Assembly (NCBI RefSeq): GCF_004357765.1
Contig: NZ_SMTE01000005.1
Coordinates: 1 to 64,000, forward strand
DNA: 64,000 nt
Source: Pseudomonas putida
Lineage (GTDB): Bacteria; Pseudomonadota; Gammaproteobacteria; Pseudomonadales; Pseudomonadaceae
Direction: 5' to 3'
The stretch's first letter is position 1; each line of letters begins with the position of its first letter. Position numbers and translations under genes: made by a program. Below, in pieces: positions 56,040 through 63,032 of this stretch. The notes under the pieces are model-generated. The model had not been told where the DNA came from. It made no database searches and was given only the letters and a program-made list of their open reading frames with translations.

Positions 56040-56394
56040 GCGAGGAACATCCAGATCAAAGTACAGAAAACACCAGGCTGGCGAGCGACCGTGGCGTCGA
56101 AACGAGAATGGCGAACATTCTCGCCGGGCATCTGAAATTTTCTCGCGATGGCTCTATCTCAGACCATTGGACATTGGTATAGCGAAGCCGCCCGGTGTCT
56201 TTGAACACCTTGAGCCCAGCGTACAGAAAACTTGGAAAGTTCCAGATAGCATTATAAAAAGTTGCGGTTTACCCTCTGTAACTCAACGTCTACACTCATT
56301 CTTAGCGAACAGCCTTACCCACCTGCGTGGCCAGCGGTTAGTCTCTTCAATGTTCGTCACGCCATGCCACCGACGAAAGACAGGAGTGATTACA
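56040..56394. promoter_or_regulatory. Divergent promoter region oprD-type / mvaT-type
   Basis: 355 bp between divergent genes, AT-rich in the right half. It must hold both promoters; I did not identify operators. The only clear signal is AGGAG at 56382-56386, which places the next gene's GTG start. Confidence 0.5.
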
Positions 56395-56754
56395 GTGTCC
56401 AGACTTGCAGAGTTTCGTGCTGCCGAAAAAGCGCTCCAGGAACAGATGGCGCAACTGGAGGCGCTAAAAAAGGATGCCGGCCTCAAACGCGAAATCGAAT
56501 TCGAGCAGAAACTAGTCGGCCTGATGAAAAGCTATGACAAGAGCCTGCGCGATATAGTCGCCATTCTCGACCCCAAGGCGGGCTCCAAAGTATCTGCGGC
56601 ACCGGCCAAGCAACAACGACGCCCACGGGTGGTGAAGGTGTATGAAAACCCTCACACCGGCGAGTTGATCGAGACCAAAGGCGGCAATCACCGTGGCCTC
56701 AAGGCCTGGAAGGAACAGTACGGGGCCAGTACGGTGGAAAGTTGGGTACGCTGA
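56395..56754 (+). CDS. MvaT/TurB-family H-NS-like xenogeneic silencer
   Basis: A 119-aa nucleoid protein. It starts at GTG 56395 (read MSRLAEFRAAEKALQEQMAQ), set by AGGAG eight bases before; this matches the start of the MvaU/TurB branch. N-terminal coiled-coil oligomerisation domain (to about 60), a Pro/Ala/Lys-rich linker, and the C-terminal AT-hook-like domain VYENPHTGELIETKGGNH. Such proteins bind AT-rich DNA and silence acquired genes, which may include the AT-rich toxin segments in this window. Confidence 0.92.
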   Translation: MSRLAEFRAAEKALQEQMAQLEALKKDAGLKREIEFEQKLVGLMKSYDKSLRDIVAILDPKAGSKVSAAPAKQQRRPRVVKVYENPHTGELIETKGGNHRGLKAWKEQYGASTVESWVR

Positions 56755-56840
56755 TGAAACGTCAACGCGTGCTTCACACTTTTTTCACAACGAACTGGGC
56801 AGTATCGAGACAGCTAAAGGACTAGCGACCCCATCACGCG

Positions 56841-56889
56841 CCCGCACATGCGGGCCTCTATTCCAGCGCCCTGCCCCGTGCAGGGCGCT
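56841..56889 (+). terminator. Two hairpins after the MvaT-type gene
   Basis: CCCGCA/TGCGGG (56841-56854) is followed by a 10-bp perfect stem AGCGCCCTGC (56865-56874) with GCAGGGCGCT (56880-56889), then TTCATTTG. The second resembles a terminator between mvaT-type gene and gloA. Confidence 0.6.
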
Positions 56890-56981
56890 TTCATTTGCGC
56901 AATCGGTTCACTGCCGTATCATGGTCGGCCTGTCTGTTTTGCCAGGGCCCGGTACCCTGGCCCCCGTTGATGGAGCCCCCA

Positions 56982-57509
56982 ATGAGCCTGCACGATCTGC
57001 AATCCCTGCCTGGCGTCACTGCGCAACCGGATACCGCCACCGCGCAATTCGTCTTCAACCACACCATGTTGCGAGTCAAGGACATCGAGAAATCGCTGGA
57101 CTTCTACACCCGCGTGCTCGGCTTTCGCGTGGTGGACAAACGTGACTTCCCGGAAGCGGCGTTCAGCCTTTATTTCCTTGCCCTGGTCGACCCGGGACAG
57201 ATTCCGGCCGACGATGCCGAACGTCATCAGTGGATGAAGTCGATCCCCGGCGTGCTGGAGTTGACCCACAACCACGGCACCGAGAACGACGCCGATTTCG
57301 CCTATCACGATGGCAACACCGACCCGCGCGGCTTCGGACACATCTGCATCTCGGTACCAGACGTGCGAGCTGCCTGTGCACGCTTCGAAACCCTGGGTGT
57401 GCCATTCCAGAAACGCCTGCAAGACGGGCGCATGAACCACCTGGCCTTCATCAAGGACCCGGACGGCTACTGGGTCGAAGTGATCCAGCCTGGCGAACTC
57501 AAAGGCTGA
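56982..57509 (+). CDS. gloA: Lactoylglutathione lyase (glyoxalase I), long eukaryote-like form
   Basis: A 175-aa metalloenzyme converting the methylglyoxal-glutathione hemithioacetal to S-lactoylglutathione. The start at 56982 fits; earlier in-frame codons overlap the terminator hairpin. Ligand positions are visible: NHTMLRVKD, LELTHNHGTE (Glu), GFGHICISVPDV (His) and DGYWVEVI (Glu). Compared with the short ~130-aa form it has an N-terminal extension and the loop of the human/GloA3 type, which is usually zinc dependent; note His in place of the first ligand Gln. Confidence 0.93.
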   Translation: MSLHDLQSLPGVTAQPDTATAQFVFNHTMLRVKDIEKSLDFYTRVLGFRVVDKRDFPEAAFSLYFLALVDPGQIPADDAERHQWMKSIPGVLELTHNHGTENDADFAYHDGNTDPRGFGHICISVPDVRAACARFETLGVPFQKRLQDGRMNHLAFIKDPDGYWVEVIQPGELKG

Positions 57510-57604
57510 CCGCAAGTCGTTCGCATTCGTCGGACCGGGAACTCCTGGCCTCTCGCTGTGGTATATGGAAGTAACGGCTTCCAAACCACAGCGAGGTAAG
57601 GACG

Positions 57605-57847
57605 ATGCAATCTCTTCACTGTGAATACCGCGACCACACCATCACCGCCAGCGTGATGCCTCATCCCGACTCTCCCCTGCCCTATGCCGCAGGCTGCCTG
57701 ATCACCGATCCTGACAGGCATACCAGCCGGCGCATCTCGATGCCGATGAAGTTCTTCTCCGACCTGGAAAACGCCCAGCATGTGTCTCTGGCCTACGGGC
57801 GGGCACTGGTCGATGAGCGACTGGACGGCGGTCACAAAGCCTTCTGA
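57605..57847 (+). CDS. Small conserved hypothetical protein, 80 aa
   Basis: The ATG at 57605 is preceded by GAGGTAAGG. The product (MQSLHCEYRDHTITASVMPH; then TDPDRHTSRRISMPMKFFSD) is soluble with no known domain. A strong hairpin follows its stop codon. Function unknown. Confidence 0.65.
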   Translation: MQSLHCEYRDHTITASVMPHPDSPLPYAAGCLITDPDRHTSRRISMPMKFFSDLENAQHVSLAYGRALVDERLDGGHKAF

Positions 57848-57857
57848 CCCAGCGATC

Positions 57858-57891
57858 GCGACCTTGGGCGCCGGAAGGTGCTCAAGGTCGC
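57858..57891. terminator. Convergent terminator hairpin
   Basis: GCGACCTTG (57858-57866) and CAAGGTCGC (57883-57891) form a perfect 9-bp stem between two converging genes. Confidence 0.55.
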
Positions 57892-57900
57892 GCCAGAAAT

Positions 57901-58722
57901 CTAGCTTGCCCGCGCATAGGCGACGGCAGCAGCCACCTGCGCTCGCGTCGGTCGAACGCCGGTGTACAGCACGAACTGCTCCAACGCCTGCAAGGCAATG
58001 ACGTCCAAGCCGGTAATCACCGGCTTACCTTGAGCTTCGGCACGCTGAATCAGCGGTGTGCGCGCCGGCATGGCTACCACGTCGAATACCCGCTCGGCGG
58101 CGTCAATGGCGGTTTGGGGAAATGCCAGCTGGTCGGCTTCGGGCCCCCCAGCCATGCCGATCGGCGTGACATTGACCAGCATCGGCGGGCACAGATCGCC
58201 GAGTTCGGCGACCCAGCGATATCCGCACATGTCCGCCAGCTGGCGCCCAGCCTGCTCGTTGCGTGCAACGATCACCCCCTCGCCGAAGCCCGCATCGCGG
58301 AACGCGCTGGCCACGGCCTTGGCCATGCCACCGCTGCCACGCAGGGCAAACGCGGTACTGGGGTCTATCTGGTGTTGTTCGAGCAATTGGCGCACTGCCA
58401 GGTAGTCGGTGTTGTAGGCCTTCAACCAGCCATCGCAGTTGACCAAGGTGTTGACCGAGTCGATGGCCGCCGCCGACGGATCGATCTCGTCCACCAGCGC
58501 CATGCAGGCTTCCTTGTAGGGCATCGAAACCCCACACCCACGAATACCCAAGGCCCGGATACCGGCTACTGCCCCAGGCAGGTCCTGGGTGGTCATGGCC
58601 TTGTAGTAATAGTCCAGGCCCAACTGCTGATAGAGATGATTGTGAAAGCGCACGCCAAATGTGCCGGGGCGTCCCGCCAGGGAAATGCACAGCACGGTAT
58701 CTCTGCTTGGGATCGTCGCCAT
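57901..58722 (-). CDS. Shikimate dehydrogenase-like protein
   Basis: A 273-aa AroE-family protein: catalytic Lys in GVSMPYKEA (the AroE lysine), substrate-site NTDY (canonical NTDG), cofactor Rossmann motif LRGSGGMAKAVASAFRDAG, NVTPIGMAGGPEADQ, and C-terminal QALEQFVLYTG. The start at 58722 is set by GGAGCAGG. The YK-type motif and the loss of the usual Gly after NTD suggest a paralogue (YdiB/SdhL-like) rather than the housekeeping AroE; substrate could be shikimate, quinate or an amino shikimate. Confidence 0.85.
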   Translation of the reverse strand: MATIPSRDTVLCISLAGRPGTFGVRFHNHLYQQLGLDYYYKAMTTQDLPGAVAGIRALGIRGCGVSMPYKEACMALVDEIDPSAAAIDSVNTLVNCDGWLKAYNTDYLAVRQLLEQHQIDPSTAFALRGSGGMAKAVASAFRDAGFGEGVIVARNEQAGRQLADMCGYRWVAELGDLCPPMLVNVTPIGMAGGPEADQLAFPQTAIDAAERVFDVVAMPARTPLIQRAEAQGKPVITGLDVIALQALEQFVLYTGVRPTRAQVAAAVAYARAS

Positions 58723-58882
58723 GACCTGCTCCTCTCTCGCGACTGAAACGTTTTTGCAGCGTAACAGAGGTCGCCGTCGGTCGTCCCTTACACAACCTTT
58801 ACGCTTCCCCTGTGCTCCATTGACAGTCCACGCAGTCATAGTAATAGAGCCCCAGGTACGGGGGTCTTTGCGAGGATTTTCC

Positions 58883-59215
58883 ATGAACCGTCTCATTCCC
58901 GGAATCGCCCTGCTGGTCGGCGCCCTGGCCATCAGCGGGCAAGCGTCTGCCCATGGCGGCGGCGGTGGCTGGCATGGCGCCGGGCCGGTACTCGGTGCGG
59001 CGGTGGTAGGCGCAGTGGTGGGTGCGGCAGTCTATGGAGGCCGAGACCGTACTGTCTACGTCCAGCCGCAGCCGGTCTACTACCCACCGGCACCTGTCTA
59101 CGTGCAGGCGCCACCGCCGCCGGTGTACTACCAGCCCGTCTATGCACCGCCGCCACCGCCCGCGTATCGCTACTACGGTCCGCCACCGGTGTACTATGGC
59201 CCACCACGTTGGTGA
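58883..59215 (+). CDS. Exported Pro/Tyr-rich low-complexity protein
   Basis: A 110-aa protein with signal peptide (MNRLIPGIALLVGALAISGQ, cut after ASA), a Gly-rich segment with a short hydrophobic helix (GAAVVGAVVGAAVYGG), then PVYYPPAPVYVQAPPPPVYY-like tandem motifs to the end. Such proteins are common in gamma-proteobacteria envelopes; the function is unknown. A good terminator follows. Confidence 0.8.
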   Translation: MNRLIPGIALLVGALAISGQASAHGGGGGWHGAGPVLGAAVVGAVVGAAVYGGRDRTVYVQPQPVYYPPAPVYVQAPPPPVYYQPVYAPPPPPAYRYYGPPPVYYGPPRW

Positions 59216-59232
59216 GCCGCTGCACAGGCCAA

Positions 59233-59258
59233 CAGAGCCCGCCCTCCGGCGGGCTCTG
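59233..59258 (+). terminator. Terminator of the Pro/Tyr-rich gene
   Basis: CAGAGCCCGCC (59233-59243) and GGCGGGCTCTG (59248-59258) form a perfect 11-bp stem with a 4-nt loop, followed by CTTTAAT. Confidence 0.75.
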
Positions 59259-59590
59259 CTTTAATACTCGCCCGACGAGCGGCGCCCGCAAAACCGTTCC
59301 AGCATGAAGGTTTTTTCATAAGGCGGACGGCGCACAACGAGCAATCGACAGCGCTTGAGCCATACTCCAGAGATGATTTTTGCGTTTTTGCGAGTTTCTG
59401 AAAGTGGAGAAAGCCCGTGTTTACGGGCTCTTCATCCCTCCTCGCCACTCTGCTTTCCCCTCAAAAACGCATTCATTGGTACAAAAATTGGTACGAGATT
59501 TCGACCATCTCAGCCAGTGTTTCCTAGGCGACTCATGGACCGTTTCTACCCTCCCCGGCGTCCCGCCGATCACGATCCGTTCTGGACCGT
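59259..59590. other. Host-prophage boundary region
   Basis: About 330 bp without a supported gene. It holds a hairpin AGCCCGT/ACGGGCT (59412-59429), a repeat-like GGTACAAAAATTGGTAC (59478-59494), and an ORF of 24 codons (59535-59609) running towards the prophage. The attachment site should lie here, but no tRNA or flanking duplication can be recognised because the other end is outside the window. Confidence 0.45.
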
Positions 59591-59848
59591 TCACTTACCA
59601 CTCATCTGATCTTTCGGGCCGAGCAACCCAGGCCCCATATCAAACTCATGCTCGAGCAGTGCCCACAGCCGAGCCGACTCGACGAACTCCAGCATGTCGG
59701 AAAGCCCGCCCGCGTCCACATCCTCCCGGCGCCGGGCGGCAAATGCCATTTCGCAAAGCACCATCGCCCGCCCATCCGGATCGGTGACAAGGGCGCTCTG
59801 GTCGTTAAGCTCGGCAACCCAGGCCTGCGGCAGAGAGCTACCCATCAT
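59591..59848 (-). CDS. Phage hypothetical protein, 85 aa
   Basis: It starts at 59848 with ATGA overlap of the preceding gene's stop. Sequence begins [20 protein letters not shown]; soluble, acidic, no known domain. Second gene of a pair controlled from the LexA box at 60152. Confidence 0.65.
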   Translation of the reverse strand: MMGSSLPQAWVAELNDQSALVTDPDGRAMVLCEMAFAARRREDVDAGGLSDMLEFVESARLWALLEHEFDMGPGLLGPKDQMSGK

Positions 59849-60138
59849 CGCGACCTGCACCACCACGACTGCGCATACAGCACGCCGTCGATCTCTTCCA
59901 CGCCGGTAAGGCTCAGCCCGACCTGGGCCATGGTCGTGACCCTAGCGTCGTGCAGGCGCGGGATCAGGTCAGGCCCTGGCGTCGGGTTGAACACCCAGGC
60001 CTGCGTCGAGATACGGCCCAGTGGCCGGCTTTGGTGCTCACCCATGTGCAGGTCAGCCTCAAGGGGCTGTATCTTGCGCAACTGTTCTGGAGGGATTGCC
60101 ACGCCATTCGCGCGGCGCCGGACAAGGTAGACGTACAT
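59845..60138 (-). CDS. Phage hypothetical protein, 97 aa, SOS-controlled
   Basis: The start at 60138 ([20 protein letters not shown]) is chosen because a perfect LexA operator ends 14 bp upstream; a longer frame start would lie beyond that operator. Soluble, no recognised domain, C-terminus with AQSWWCRSR. It overlaps the next gene by ATGA. Likely induced by DNA damage. Confidence 0.65.
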   Translation of the reverse strand: MYVYLVRRRANGVAIPPEQLRKIQPLEADLHMGEHQSRPLGRISTQAWVFNPTPGPDLIPRLHDARVTTMAQVGLSLTGVEEIDGVLYAQSWWCRSR

Positions 60139-60151
60139 GGCTGCACCAACA

Positions 60152-60167
60152 CTGTATATAGATACAG
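60152..60167 (-). promoter_or_regulatory. LexA (SOS) operator
   Basis: CTGTATATAGATACAG is a 16-bp match to the gamma-proteobacterial LexA consensus CTGT-N8-ACAG with an AT alternation in the middle. It sits 13 bp before the ATG at 60138 on the minus strand, so LexA would cover the promoter or start region of the gene pair 60138-59591. Confidence 0.85.
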
Positions 60168-60216
60168 TATCGTAGCCAGGATATTGAGCCTTCGGCAACA
60201 GCCGGCCAGCGGGTCC

Positions 60217-60423
60217 TCAGTGGGGCTTGTCGCCATCCTTGCCGAATGCGCGCATCTGGTACTCGGTGACGGCCTGGAATTGCGCTTCCGCAATCAGCCT
60301 CAAGCGCTCTACCTCAGCGTCCGAGGCTCCGTTGTCCTTCGCTTCGTGATACTTACGCATCGCCTCGACCGCCTGGGCGTAGACCAGGTGATCGGGCAGT
60401 AGCACCTCATGAGGATTACTCAC
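60217..60423 (-). CDS. Small phage protein, 68 aa (paralogue 1)
   Basis: It starts at GTG 60423 after AGGAGGCAAT. Helical, charged (MSNPHEVLLPDHLVYAQAVE). It aligns with the next gene over most of its length, sharing the pattern EAxRxYxxAxDxGAxxxEVxRLxLxAxxxxQAV. Function unknown. Confidence 0.7.
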   Translation of the reverse strand: MSNPHEVLLPDHLVYAQAVEAMRKYHEAKDNGASDAEVERLRLIAEAQFQAVTEYQMRAFGKDGDKPH

Positions 60424-60436
60424 ATTGCCTCCTGGC

Positions 60437-60646
60437 TTAGTGAATCGAATCGGGAAGGTATCCTGTTTCCAGCAACTGGAAATCCACTACCGCTTGATAA
60501 AGCGAGTCTGCCAGCAGCTTCAGGCGCGCCACCTCATCCTGCGGGGCGCCACTATCTTCGGCGTCTCGGTACGCCCGTATTGCCTCAAGGGCTTCTCGCA
60601 GCATCGGTTCGCCAGCTTTCGCCATGCCTTCAATTGTCCGCTTCAC
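60437..60646 (-). CDS. Small phage protein, 69 aa (paralogue 2)
   Basis: It starts at GTG 60646 after CGGAGCAGATC. Sequence MKRTIEGMAKAGEPMLREAL followed by the same helical pattern as its neighbour. The two genes are separated by 13 bp and look like a tandem duplication. Function unknown. Confidence 0.7.
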   Translation of the reverse strand: MKRTIEGMAKAGEPMLREALEAIRAYRDAEDSGAPQDEVARLKLLADSLYQAVVDFQLLETGYLPDSIH

Positions 60647-60738
60647 GATCTGCTCCGATTACTGAGTCAGAGCATTATAGGCCGCTTCGCTGACACTCCC
60701 CTGGGACCGACTAAACGGCAGTCACGCAGCCGAAACGC

Positions 60739-61008
60739 TCATCGGCAAGAAGCGTTGGCGGCAACCAGTTCGCGCTCGTAGCCGATCCTCTGGCGGCGCT
60801 CAGCCAACAGCGCTCTCACCTTAACCTCCAGGCTATCAGTCTTGCGCAGGCCGGCAGCTGCCCAAGGCGGCACCGTCACCTCCGGCGCGCGACACGGCAC
60901 CTCGACTGGTACCTCGACGCGAACATATTGCCGCTCTGACGCAGGTTGCCCTGCGCAGCCAGACACAAGCACGCCGACGATCGCCACCTGTAGCACCCGC
61001 AGCCTCAT
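60739..61008 (-). CDS. o-spanin (Rz1-like outer membrane lipoprotein)
   Basis: An 89-aa protein with a lipobox: MRLRVLQVAIVGVLVSGCAG, modified Cys at about 18. It overlaps the i-spanin stop by ATGA. Proline-rich middle and a helical C-terminus. Acts in the last step of phage lysis by bridging to the i-spanin and fusing the membranes. Confidence 0.85.
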   Translation of the reverse strand: MRLRVLQVAIVGVLVSGCAGQPASERQYVRVEVPVEVPCRAPEVTVPPWAAAGLRKTDSLEVKVRALLAERRQRIGYERELVAANASCR

Positions 61009-61367
61009 AGCCCCAGCTCCTTGTCGATGATCGAGGTGGCAGCCGTGCACTGGTCACCACCGGTGCGCTCCTGCTGCAGGCGATTCGCGGCGGCGTAGTC
61101 TGCCTGGGCCTGCTCCCCAGCTTCTTTCACAGCTACCTCGGCCCTGGCCTGTCGCTCGTTCGCGGCCAGGGTCAGATCGCCCAGGGCTTTGCCTTGCTCC
61201 GTGGCCAGGCCGGTGAGGTTGTCGCGGGCCGCCTTGCAGGTGGTCGCCTCGTCCTGTGCGGCATCAAGCTGGGGGCGGAAATGGTTGATGGTGGCCCAGG
61301 AGCCAACCACCATGCCCAGCAGGATCAGCAGACCGGCCCCGGCAGTACGCGCCAGCCAGACATTCAT
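61005..61367 (-). CDS. i-spanin (Rz-like)
   Basis: A 120-aa inner membrane protein: one N-terminal anchor (MNVWLARTAGAGLLILLGMV) followed by a long periplasmic coiled coil rich in Ala/Glu/Gln. It overlaps the endolysin stop (ATGA) and the Rz1 gene (ATGA), giving a coupled lysis cassette. No holin is evident next to it. Confidence 0.85.
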   Translation of the reverse strand: MNVWLARTAGAGLLILLGMVVGSWATINHFRPQLDAAQDEATTCKAARDNLTGLATEQGKALGDLTLAANERQARAEVAVKEAGEQAQADYAAANRLQQERTGGDQCTAATSIIDKELGL

Positions 61368-61816
61368 GCCAGCGCCCTCCGCACACCCTCGTCGATGATC
61401 GCCGCCGGGTACGGGTTGCCACCGTTCTCGTGAATGATGATGCTCACCACCATCCCGCGCAGCGTGGCCGGGTCCTTGATGTTGATCGGGTCAGTAGTGC
61501 CCACCCCGATCCGCTTGGCCACGGCCGAGGCATAGGCCTGGGTGTCGTTCTCGTTGCTCGGCGCCCAGCGGTTGATGGTTTCGAGCACGGTGTCGATGCC
61601 CTTCCCGCCCACGCCGGGCATGCCGTCCTTGCCCCGGTAGTTGATCAGCAGCTTGCCCAGGGCGCGGATGCCGTTCTCGGGCGTGTCGAAGATGGCGAAG
61701 CGCGGCTTGGCCACGCCGACTTCCAGGCCGAGCTGGCCCTGCCAGGCGTTGCGCGGGTTGAAGTCGATGTTGCCGGGGTTGTTTGAACGCACCCCGCGAG
61801 GAAGTTGAGCAGTCAT
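61364..61816 (-). CDS. Phage endolysin / structural lysis protein
   Basis: A 150-aa lysozyme-like phage protein. The start at 61816 (MTAQLPRGVRSNNPGNIDFN) follows a purine-rich stretch; it overlaps the HNH gene stop by ATGA. The RGVRSNNPGNI motif and the FAIFDTPENGIRALGKLLINY segment are those of phage P5-like peptidoglycan hydrolases. Cuts peptidoglycan for lysis or injection. Confidence 0.8.
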   Translation of the reverse strand: MTAQLPRGVRSNNPGNIDFNPRNAWQGQLGLEVGVAKPRFAIFDTPENGIRALGKLLINYRGKDGMPGVGGKGIDTVLETINRWAPSNENDTQAYASAVAKRIGVGTTDPINIKDPATLRGMVVSIIIHENGGNPYPAAIIDEGVRRALA

Positions 61817-62340
61817 GCTGCCACCTCCGAAAGGCAAGCCCAGCGGGTGCCATTTTTTATTCGGCTGACTTGCGATGGGGAGATGCCGTATTTCGCACAC
61901 ATTCTGCGACCGGCACCACGACCCTCACGCAATACGGTCTCTCGGATATCTGCTGCCTGATCAGTGGTCAGGACGGCCGTCACGCATTTTTCCCCGTCCT
62001 GCATCGTGCCGTGGGTGCGCATGTCCATCTGATTGCTTTGATGGCTATCCCAGCGAAGATTGCCTACAGCGTTGTTCGACGGGTTGCCGTCGTTGTGGCA
62101 TACATCCGTCTGCCCCGCCTCGGGATTGGGTAGGTAGGCCAGGGCCACCAAGCGGTGAGCCATTCGCCGGCAGGGCTTGCCGGTGCCGTCCGCACGCAAG
62201 ATGTACGCAACGTACCCTCTCTTGGTTATCGTCCCCTGCAGCACAACGCATTTGCTACCTCTTCGGCTTCGTACATGGCCTTCCGGGGATACGTCGTAAT
62301 CACGGAAACCGTCTATGACAGCCCATGTGGCATGGCTCAT
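61813..62340 (-). CDS. HNH homing endonuclease (NUMOD4/HNH)
   Basis: A 175-aa protein with NUMOD4-like start (WAVIDGFRDYDVSPEGHVRS), the HNH core (HRLVALAYLPNP, then VCHNDGNPSNNAVGNLRWDS) and a C-terminal HTH-like ILDV segment (KYGISPSQVSRIKNG). A free-standing mobile endonuclease inserted between the tail chaperone and lysis genes; its stop overlaps the endolysin ATG. GC and codon style are close to the neighbours. Confidence 0.85.
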   Translation of the reverse strand: MSHATWAVIDGFRDYDVSPEGHVRSRRGSKCVVLQGTITKRGYVAYILRADGTGKPCRRMAHRLVALAYLPNPEAGQTDVCHNDGNPSNNAVGNLRWDSHQSNQMDMRTHGTMQDGEKCVTAVLTTDQAADIRETVLREGRGAGRRMCAKYGISPSQVSRIKNGTRWACLSEVAA

Positions 62341-62363
62341 TGGTTTTCTCCAGGCAAAAAAAT

Positions 62364-62379
62364 ACCGCCAGGCGGCGGT
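62364..62379 (-). terminator. Short hairpin downstream of tail chaperone
   Basis: ACCGCC (62364-62369) and GGCGGT (62374-62379) form a 6-bp stem with loop AGGC, next to an A-run at 62356-62362 that reads as a T-run on the minus strand. It separates the tail chaperone gene from the HNH gene. Confidence 0.55.
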
Positions 62380-62400
62380 CGTGATTGGATGCGGCGTGGG

Positions 62401-62679
62401 TCAGGCCGGCGGCGCGGGCCAACTGATAGTGGCCGGGTAGCCTTCCTGATCAGGCAGGCGGTTCAGCGCGACCCGGTATTTCTTCCAGAGGGTGAGCAGC
62501 GCCTTTTCCTCGTCAGTGGCGTCGTCAACATCGACGGCGTCCTGCAGCGGCGTGATGGCGGTGTCGGCTACCTGGCGGAGACGGGCTGTTTCAGCCTGAA
62601 CCCGTACCAGCAATTGCTCGGCAGCCTGGGCGATCTTCATTTCAGCGGTAACCATTTGCGACCAATCGATATTGCTCAT
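62401..62679 (-). CDS. Phage tail fibre assembly chaperone
   Basis: A 92-aa protein of the Caudo_TAP type: [20 protein letters not shown], then [20 protein letters not shown] and the terminal [11 protein letters not shown], the standard end of this family. It follows the tail fibre and helps it fold. Overlaps the upstream small gene by ATGA. Confidence 0.85.
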   Translation of the reverse strand: MSNIDWSQMVTAEMKIAQAAEQLLVRVQAETARLRQVADTAITPLQDAVDVDDATDEEKALLTLWKKYRVALNRLPDQEGYPATISWPAPPA

Positions 62680-63023
62680 TCCTCCGGCTCCTGGGAAATT
62701 GGCAGCTCATCAACCGGCTCCGCCGGCATTTCATAAGCTGGGAGGGGGATCAATCCATCCTGCATTACTGTGATGGGTTGCGGAAAGCGGGTTTCTTCCG
62801 GCGCATTGGCCCCATGTGGCAGAACCAAAGTGAGGACCACCTTGCCGTTCACGCGCTCAACTGGCCCGGCAAACCACTGAGATACGATGGCTTCTCGCGG
62901 TAGGGTCGCCCCTTCGAGTAAAGGTCTAAAATCGAAGGTTTCACCATTGAGCATCAGGGTTTCATCCTCGCAAGCCACGCGAAGCTCTTCGTCCATGCGG
63001 ACGGGAGATAGGTTTATCAGCAT
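62676..63023 (-). CDS. Phage tail-associated hypothetical protein, 115 aa
   Basis: Sits between tail fibre and chaperone and overlaps the chaperone by 4 bp. Acidic ([21 protein letters not shown]-terminus ...[13 protein letters not shown]). No recognised domain; position suggests a tail fibre partner. Confidence 0.7.
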   Translation of the reverse strand: MLINLSPVRMDEELRVACEDETLMLNGETFDFRPLLEGATLPREAIVSQWFAGPVERVNGKVVLTLVLPHGANAPEETRFPQPITVMQDGLIPLPAYEMPAEPVDELPISQEPEE

Positions 63024-63032
63024 GACAATTCC

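Noticed and set aside
59460-59500. Candidate tRNA or attachment core near GGTACAAAAATTGGTAC
   Set aside because: No cloverleaf can be drawn and the partner copy lies outside the window.
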